A DNA stretch of 64,000 bases from Saccharothrix syringae (GTDB lineage Bacteria > Actinomycetota > Actinomycetes > Mycobacteriales > Pseudonocardiaceae): the NCBI RefSeq assembly GCF_009498035.1, contig NZ_CP034550.1:2728001-2792000 (forward strand). The letters are read 5' to 3'. Both the position numbers and the translations under genes were made by a program. This document shows, piece by piece, positions 59,478-64,000 of the stretch (its first letter is position 1; each line of letters opens with the position of its first letter). The notes under the pieces are model-generated. The model was not told where the DNA came from and did not search any database. It saw only the letters and a program-made list of their open reading frames with translations.

Positions 59478-61018
59478 CCCCGCCCGTGGCGGGCGCCCGG
59501 CTGCTGGTCGTCGACGACACCGCGGCCAGCCGGTACGTCCGGGTCAGCTGGCTGCGCCGCGGCGGCCACGAGGTCACCGAGGCGGTCACCGGCGGCCAGG
59601 CGCTGGACCTGCTGGCCCGCCAGGAGTTCGACCTGGTCGTGCTGGACGTGGACCTGCCGGACATGACCGGGTTCGAGGTGGCCGAGCGGATCAAGGGCGA
59701 CCCGCGCACCGCGGCCGTGCCGGTGGTGCACGTCTCGGCGGCCTTCCGCGCGGCCGAGGACCGCATCACCGGCCTCAACCGGGGCGCGGACGCCTACCTG
59801 ACCGAGCCGCTGGAGCCCGGCGAGCTGCTGGCCACCGTCGAGGCGGCGCTGCGCTACTACCGGGCCCGCGCGCTGGCCGAGCGGCTGGCCGACCGGTTGG
59901 CCAAGCTCACCGCGGCGACCCTGCGGATCAACGCGGCGGGCACGTTCGACGAACTGGTCGCCGCCGCGGCCGAGGGCACCGCGACCGTGCTGGGCGCGCC
60001 GGCCACCGTGCTGGTCACCAACCCCGACGGCGCGCTGCTCGTCGGCCGCGCCGAGCCCGGTGCGGCGACCGGGCTGCGGCGCGAGGCCGGGCACCTGCTG
60101 CAGGGCGTGCCACCGGACACCGCGACGTTGGCCGACCCGCCGTGGGAGCCGGGCGGGCCCGCGTTCGTGGTGGTGGCGCGCGGCAACCCCCGGCGCCCGC
60201 CGATCCGCGTCGCCGTCGCGCCCGACGCGGTGGCCACCGACGAGGACCGCAACCTGCTGCGGCAGCTCGCCCAGGCGGTCGCGCTGACCACCGAGGGGCT
60301 GCGCGCCTACGCCGAGGAGCACAACCTCGCGCTCACGCTCCAGCGCAGCCTGCTGCCGCGCCGCCTGCCGTCGCTGCCCGCGCTGCCGATGGCGGCCCGC
60401 TACGCGCCCGCGTCCGCGCACGCCGAGATCGGCGGCGACTTCTACGAGGTCACCGAGCTGGACGACCGGCTGCTGATCGCCATCGGCGACGTCACCGGGC
60501 ACTCGCTGCACGCGGCCACGATCATGGGCGAGGTGCGGCACGCGCTGCGCGCCTACGCGGTGGACGGCACCGACCCGGCGGAGATCCTGCGGCGCACCGA
60601 CGCGATGGTGCGCAAGTTCCACTCGACCACCGGGCTGACCACGATGTGCCTGATCCTGGTCGACCCGGCGTCGGAGACGGCGGTGGTCGCCAACGCGGGC
60701 CACATCCCGCCGCTGCTGGCCGACGCCTCGGGCACCCGCTACCTGGACGTCCGCGGGCCGCTGCTGGGCATCGGCCTGCCCCGGCCGCCCGCGTCGGAGG
60801 TGGTGCTGCCGGTCGGTGGGCTGGTGCTGCTGACCACAGACGGGCTGGTCGAGCACTCCGGGGCCGACCTGGACGAGGGCATGGAGCTGCTGCGGTCGGC
60901 GGTGTCGCACGACGACGACATGGACGAGCTGTGCGACCGGCTGCTGGCCGAGTTCGGGCAGGACAAGAAGGACGACATCGCGCTGCTGGCGTTCCGGCGC
61001 GAACACCTCCTGCGATGA
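59474..61018 (+). CDS. receiver-GAF-SpoIIE phosphatase (RsbU-like output)
   Basis: 514 residues from GTG 59474 (GTGA overlap). The receiver (about 8-125) is complete: DD pair in VVDDTA, phospho-accepting Asp in VLDVDLPDMTG, and a Thr/Lys-like end (DAYLTEPLEP, where Glu replaces the usual Lys). A GAF-like domain (about 145-285) and a PP2C/SpoIIE phosphatase (about 300-514; IGGDFYEVTELDDRLLIAIG, GHSLHAATIMGEV, TTDGLVEH, DDIALLAF) follow. It is the likely output phosphatase, activated through phosphorylation by the preceding kinase and perhaps by RsbT. It ends the operon. Confidence 0.9.
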   Translation: MTPPVAGARLLVVDDTAASRYVRVSWLRRGGHEVTEAVTGGQALDLLARQEFDLVVLDVDLPDMTGFEVAERIKGDPRTAAVPVVHVSAAFRAAEDRITGLNRGADAYLTEPLEPGELLATVEAALRYYRARALAERLADRLAKLTAATLRINAAGTFDELVAAAAEGTATVLGAPATVLVTNPDGALLVGRAEPGAATGLRREAGHLLQGVPPDTATLADPPWEPGGPAFVVVARGNPRRPPIRVAVAPDAVATDEDRNLLRQLAQAVALTTEGLRAYAEEHNLALTLQRSLLPRRLPSLPALPMAARYAPASAHAEIGGDFYEVTELDDRLLIAIGDVTGHSLHAATIMGEVRHALRAYAVDGTDPAEILRRTDAMVRKFHSTTGLTTMCLILVDPASETAVVANAGHIPPLLADASGTRYLDVRGPLLGIGLPRPPASEVVLPVGGLVLLTTDGLVEHSGADLDEGMELLRSAVSHDDDMDELCDRLLAEFGQDKKDDIALLAFRREHLLR

Positions 61019-61183
61019 CGGCCGCATGGTCCCGGCGCCGTTGGGGAAGCCGGGCTGGTGGTGGCGATCGTCGGGTTCCGCCTCGGACCGGTCGCCGGTG
61101 AGGGGTACCCGCCGAGGTCGGTGGTCGAGGCGGACCCGGCGGAGGCGGAGCCCCGGATGCGCGGCCACACCCGGATCACCGAC

Positions 61184-61198
61184 CCCGGGTGACCCGGG
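61184..61198. terminator. 15-bp palindrome between convergent signalling genes
   Basis: CCCGGGTGACCCGGG has 7-base arms around one base and lies 10 bases before the stop of the 892-residue gene, in the 189-base gap between convergent genes. The surroundings hold more CCCGG-rich inverted segments, so a terminator is possible; no T tract is present. Confidence 0.35.
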
Positions 61199-61207
61199 CC
61201 GCCCCGG

Positions 61208-63886
61208 TCACCGGGCGGCCGGCTCCTCGGTCGCGATCCGCACGTCCAGGCCCGCCACGCCGGTCAGCCCCGACAGCGCCACGATCCGGGCCGGTGCCGA
61301 ACCCGACCGCAGCGCCCACGTCATCCGGTGCCCCGCGGCCCGCGCCGTCCCCGCCGCCTCCAGCAGCAGCGCGATGCCCGAGCTGCTGAGGTAGTCCAGG
61401 TCGGTCAGGTCCAGCTCCACGGGCCCGCCGCCCACCCGGGCCAGCAGGTCCGCCCGCGCCGCCCCCGCGCCCGCCGCGTCCAGGTCGCCGGTCAGCCGCA
61501 CCACCCGGTGCTCCCCGGAGGACGGCGCGACGGGCAGCTCCACCGCCGGCCGGTCGGGGTCGGCGGGCACCCGGAAGTCCACCGTCGTCCCGGCCGGGCC
61601 CCGGTCGAACACCACGTCCGCGCCCAGCTCCCGGATGATCCCGATGCCGCGGCCCCGGTGCCCCTTGTCCGCGGGCTCCGGGCGCCACCGGCCCCGGTCG
61701 CGCACCACCACCCGCACGTCGCCGCCCGCGGTGCGGTCCAGCAGGTAGTCGAACCGGCCCGGGCCGTCGGGGTAGGCGTGGTCCACCGCGTTCGCCGCGG
61801 CCTCGCCCAGCGCCAGCTGCACGTCGCACAGGTGGTCCGTCGACACGCCCGCCAGCGCGGCCCAGGCGCGGACCTCGCGGCGCATGTCCGCCAGCGCGTC
61901 GGGCACCGCGGGCACCTCGCGCCGGTCCAGCGGGTCCGGCACCCGGCGCAGCACCACCAGCGCCACGTCGTCGTCCTGGCCCTCCGCCAGCAGCGCGCCC
62001 ACCACCTCGTCGGCCAGCTCGTCGGGACCGGCCCCGTGCAGCGCGCCCGCCACCGCGGCCAGCCGCTCCAGGCCGACGTCGACCACGGCCTCGCGCCGCT
62101 CGACCAGCCCGTCGGTGTAGAGCACCACGGACGCGCCGACCGGCACCTCCACCTCGTGGTCCCGGTACGGCCCGCGCTCCGGCGCGCCCAGCACCGCGCC
62201 CGCCTCGTCGGTCAGGAACCGCGTGCCCGTCTCCGTCACCAGCAGCGCGGGCAGGTGCCCGGCCGCCGACCAGCACAGCAGGCCGGTGTCCCAGTCGAAC
62301 GTCAGGCACGCGCACGTGCTGCCCAGCGCGCCGGGCGTGCGGTGGGCGAACGCGTCCAGCCGCTCCAGCGCGGCGGCGGGGGAGTGGTGGTCGAGCAGGT
62401 AGCCGGCCAGGGCGCTGCGCAGCTGCCCCATCACCGCCGCCGCGGTCGGGCCCTTGCCGACCACGTCGCCCACGGACAGCGCGACCACCGAGCCCCCGAC
62501 CGGCAGCACCTCGTACCAGTCGCCGCCGATCTGGCCGTGCGTGGCCGCGGGCAGGTACCGGGCCGCCACCGCGACCCGCGGCAGCGACGGCAGCTCGCGC
62601 GGCAGCAGGCTGTGCTGGAGGGCCTCGGCGATCTCGCGCTCCCGCCGCAGCAGCCGTTCCCGCTCGGCCTCGGCGCGCCGCCGCTCGGTGACGTCCCGCC
62701 CGATCGCCTGCAACCCGGTCGGCGTGCTCTGGATGCTCAGCTCCAGCGGCACCGCGCCGCCGTCCGCGCGGCGCAGCTCCCACACGTCGGTGACCACCCG
62801 GCCGGGCTCGCCCACCAGCTCCGCCAGCCGGTCGGCCAGGTCCGCGGCGACCAGGTCGGTCAGCGGCCGGCCCAGCAGGTCCGCCCGCGCGTACCCCAGC
62901 AGCTCGCACGCGGCCGGGTTGGCGTCGGCGAACCGCAGGTCGCGGTCCACCGTCCAGATGCCGTCCGTGGCGCGTTCCACCAGCAACCGGTGCCTCTCCT
63001 CGCTCGCGCGCAGCGCGCGGTCGGCGTGCGTGCGCTGCAGGGACTCCCAGCAGCGGTTGACCACGACGGTGACCAGCTCGACGTCCGCCTCGGTCCAGTG
63101 CCGCACCTCGGCCTGGTGCACGGCCATCGCCGCGACGAACCGGCCGCCGCGCAGCAGCGGCAGGCAGATCACCGCGCGGATGCCGGTGACCCGGTAGGCG
63201 TGCAGGTCCGCGGGCGTCAGCCGGGGGTCGTCGAGGCTGTCGGCCACCACCCACGGCACGCCCCCGCGCATCGCCCGCAGCGCGCCCGCGCCGAAGTCCG
63301 ACATGGCGAACCGGCCCGGCAGCGGCGGCAGGCCGGAGGAGTAGTCGCCGCTCATCAGGAAGTGGTCCTCGTCGGCCTCGGCCTCCGCGTAGGCGCACCG
63401 GTTCACGCCCATGTGCTCGCCGAGCAGGCGCGTCGCCGCGGTCATCACCTCCTCGGCGTCGTCGAACCGCTGGAGCTCCCGGTCCAGCTCGCCGAGGAAC
63501 CGCTCGCGCTCCTCGCGCAGCCTGCTCTCGGTCACGTCGGCCAGCACGCCGCGCACCAGCCCGGCCGACCCGTCCGCGGCGGGCACCGCCCGGCCACGCT
63601 CCCGCACCCACAGCACCCGGCCGTCCGCGGCGACCACCCGGTAGGCCAGGGCGAAGTCCGCGCCGCCCGCCCAGCGCTCCCGCGCCACCGCGTCCCGGTC
63701 GTCGGGGTGCACCACCGAGTCCCAGTCCGCCAGCCACCGGTCCACCGGGAACCCCAGCAGCTCCTCGGCGTGCCGCGAGACGAACGTCAGCCGCCGGGTG
63801 CTCGCGTCGCCCTCCCACACCACGACCGGGAGGTCGCTGAGCAGACCCGCCAGGTCGGTCGGGCCCGGTTCGCCGGATCGGGTCAT
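61208..63886 (-). CDS. PAS-GAF-PAS-SpoIIE phosphatase-HATPase-STAS protein
   Basis: 892 residues from ATG 63886, which has GAAGGAG 7 bases upstream. Order of domains: PAS (about 15-130), GAF (145-290, VICLPLLRGGRFVAAMAVHQ), PAS (305-410), SpoIIE/PP2C phosphatase (425-640, IGGDWYEVLPVGGSVVALSV, SVGDVVGKGPTAAAV, DDVALVVL), RsbW-like HATPase (650-785, GEAANAVDHAYPDG in near form, RGRGIGIIRELGADVVFD) and a C-terminal STAS domain (800-892, DLDYLSSSGIALLL with the phosphorylatable serine). It holds phosphatase, anti-sigma kinase and anti-sigma antagonist in one chain, likely controlling an alternative sigma factor outside the window. Confidence 0.92.
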   Translation of the reverse strand: MTRSGEPGPTDLAGLLSDLPVVVWEGDASTRRLTFVSRHAEELLGFPVDRWLADWDSVVHPDDRDAVARERWAGGADFALAYRVVAADGRVLWVRERGRAVPAADGSAGLVRGVLADVTESRLREERERFLGELDRELQRFDDAEEVMTAATRLLGEHMGVNRCAYAEAEADEDHFLMSGDYSSGLPPLPGRFAMSDFGAGALRAMRGGVPWVVADSLDDPRLTPADLHAYRVTGIRAVICLPLLRGGRFVAAMAVHQAEVRHWTEADVELVTVVVNRCWESLQRTHADRALRASEERHRLLVERATDGIWTVDRDLRFADANPAACELLGYARADLLGRPLTDLVAADLADRLAELVGEPGRVVTDVWELRRADGGAVPLELSIQSTPTGLQAIGRDVTERRRAEAERERLLRREREIAEALQHSLLPRELPSLPRVAVAARYLPAATHGQIGGDWYEVLPVGGSVVALSVGDVVGKGPTAAAVMGQLRSALAGYLLDHHSPAAALERLDAFAHRTPGALGSTCACLTFDWDTGLLCWSAAGHLPALLVTETGTRFLTDEAGAVLGAPERGPYRDHEVEVPVGASVVLYTDGLVERREAVVDVGLERLAAVAGALHGAGPDELADEVVGALLAEGQDDDVALVVLRRVPDPLDRREVPAVPDALADMRREVRAWAALAGVSTDHLCDVQLALGEAAANAVDHAYPDGPGRFDYLLDRTAGGDVRVVVRDRGRWRPEPADKGHRGRGIGIIRELGADVVFDRGPAGTTVDFRVPADPDRPAVELPVAPSSGEHRVVRLTGDLDAAGAGAARADLLARVGGGPVELDLTDLDYLSSSGIALLLEAAGTARAAGHRMTWALRSGSAPARIVALSGLTGVAGLDVRIATEEPAAR

Positions 63887-64000
63887 GCGGTGGCTCCTTC
63901 GGGTGGGGGAACCAGGTTAACCTCGTGCGCCGCGTCCCACCGACCGCTGCGCAGGGGAGGCGCCCGCCGGGACGCGCGCGTGGTGTGATCTTCTGTTGTC
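63887..64000 (-). promoter_or_regulatory. upstream region of the PAS-STAS gene
   Basis: The 114 bases before the gene's ATG contain a GGTTAACC stretch at about 63914-63921, an exact 8-base palindrome and the only A+T-rich spot, which could be a promoter element or a site. The window ends at 64000, so the rest of the region is not visible. Confidence 0.3.

Noticed and set aside
1..64000. tRNA or rRNA genes
   Set aside because: I found no cloverleaf-like stretch or rRNA signature while reading; small RNAs cannot be excluded without a covariance search.

Overview
The window comes from a very high G+C actinomycete chromosome. GTG (and some TTG) starts are frequent, coding is dense, and genes are often joined by ATGA/GTGA stop-start overlaps. 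The gene families (PknB-type kinases, SigE-like sigma factor, MmpS, spore-former-like stressosome genes, GH64 glucanase with a ricin domain, XRE regulator with a long C-terminal domain) fit a filamentous member of the Pseudonocardiaceae, such as a Saccharothrix, Actinosynnema or Lentzea relative. That placement is inference. I see no tRNA, rRNA, CRISPR array, prophage or intact insertion sequence.

Region 1 (1-11,830) holds mixed housekeeping and regulatory genes: the end of a CoA-transferase, a transmembrane Ser/Thr kinase, a GNAT acetyltransferase, an XRE regulator, a membrane M28 peptidase, a SIR2 deacetylase, a LysR regulator divergent from an MFS exporter with two matching palindromic operators between them, a methyltransferase, and a small sigma factor with a membrane partner.

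Region 2 (11,950-29,930) is a cell-surface polysaccharide locus. A long forward operon encodes a DMT-like permease, a polysaccharide deacetylase, a Wzy/WaaL-type ligase, glycosyltransferases, a Wzz-like protein with a degenerate tyrosine-kinase-like tail, a GT87-like enzyme and a flippase. Next come a reverse pair (GHL15-like lipoprotein and WbaP-type initiating transferase), a forward pair (GT2 and FAD oxidoreductase), a WecB epimerase and a secreted lysyl-oxidase homologue. Together they have the parts of a Wzx/Wzy-style pathway: sugar nucleotide supply, lipid-linked initiation, extension, flipping, polymerisation, chain-length control and trimming.

Region 3 (30,270-41,650) contains a second Ser/Thr kinase, an alpha/beta hydrolase divergent from a MocR regulator, an IS30-HTH/MarR-like regulator divergent from a DUF4097 protein with five GCAACG sites between them, a secreted GH64 glucanase with a CebR-like operator, a cysteine desulfurase-like protein, a membrane protein, a methyltransferase, and a catalytically dead IS630-like protein coupled to an acetoacetate decarboxylase-like protein.

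Region 4 (41,695-48,364) is a copper locus on the reverse strand: a 906-residue double cupredoxin/YVTN-propeller protein, a multicopper oxidase, YcnI and CopC-CopD. Beyond it lie an MmpS protein, an OmpR-type regulator with three phased direct repeats upstream, a large SF2 helicase and an alkaline-phosphatase-superfamily protein.

Region 5 (55,093-63,886) is partner-switching stress signalling. A six-gene operon encodes RsbR, RsbS, RsbT, an ATPase-phosphatase fusion, a histidine kinase with a dead receiver, and a receiver-GAF-phosphatase. Converging on it is an 892-residue protein combining PAS, GAF, phosphatase, anti-sigma ATPase and STAS domains. Short tandem repeats recur through the window, both inside genes and between them.
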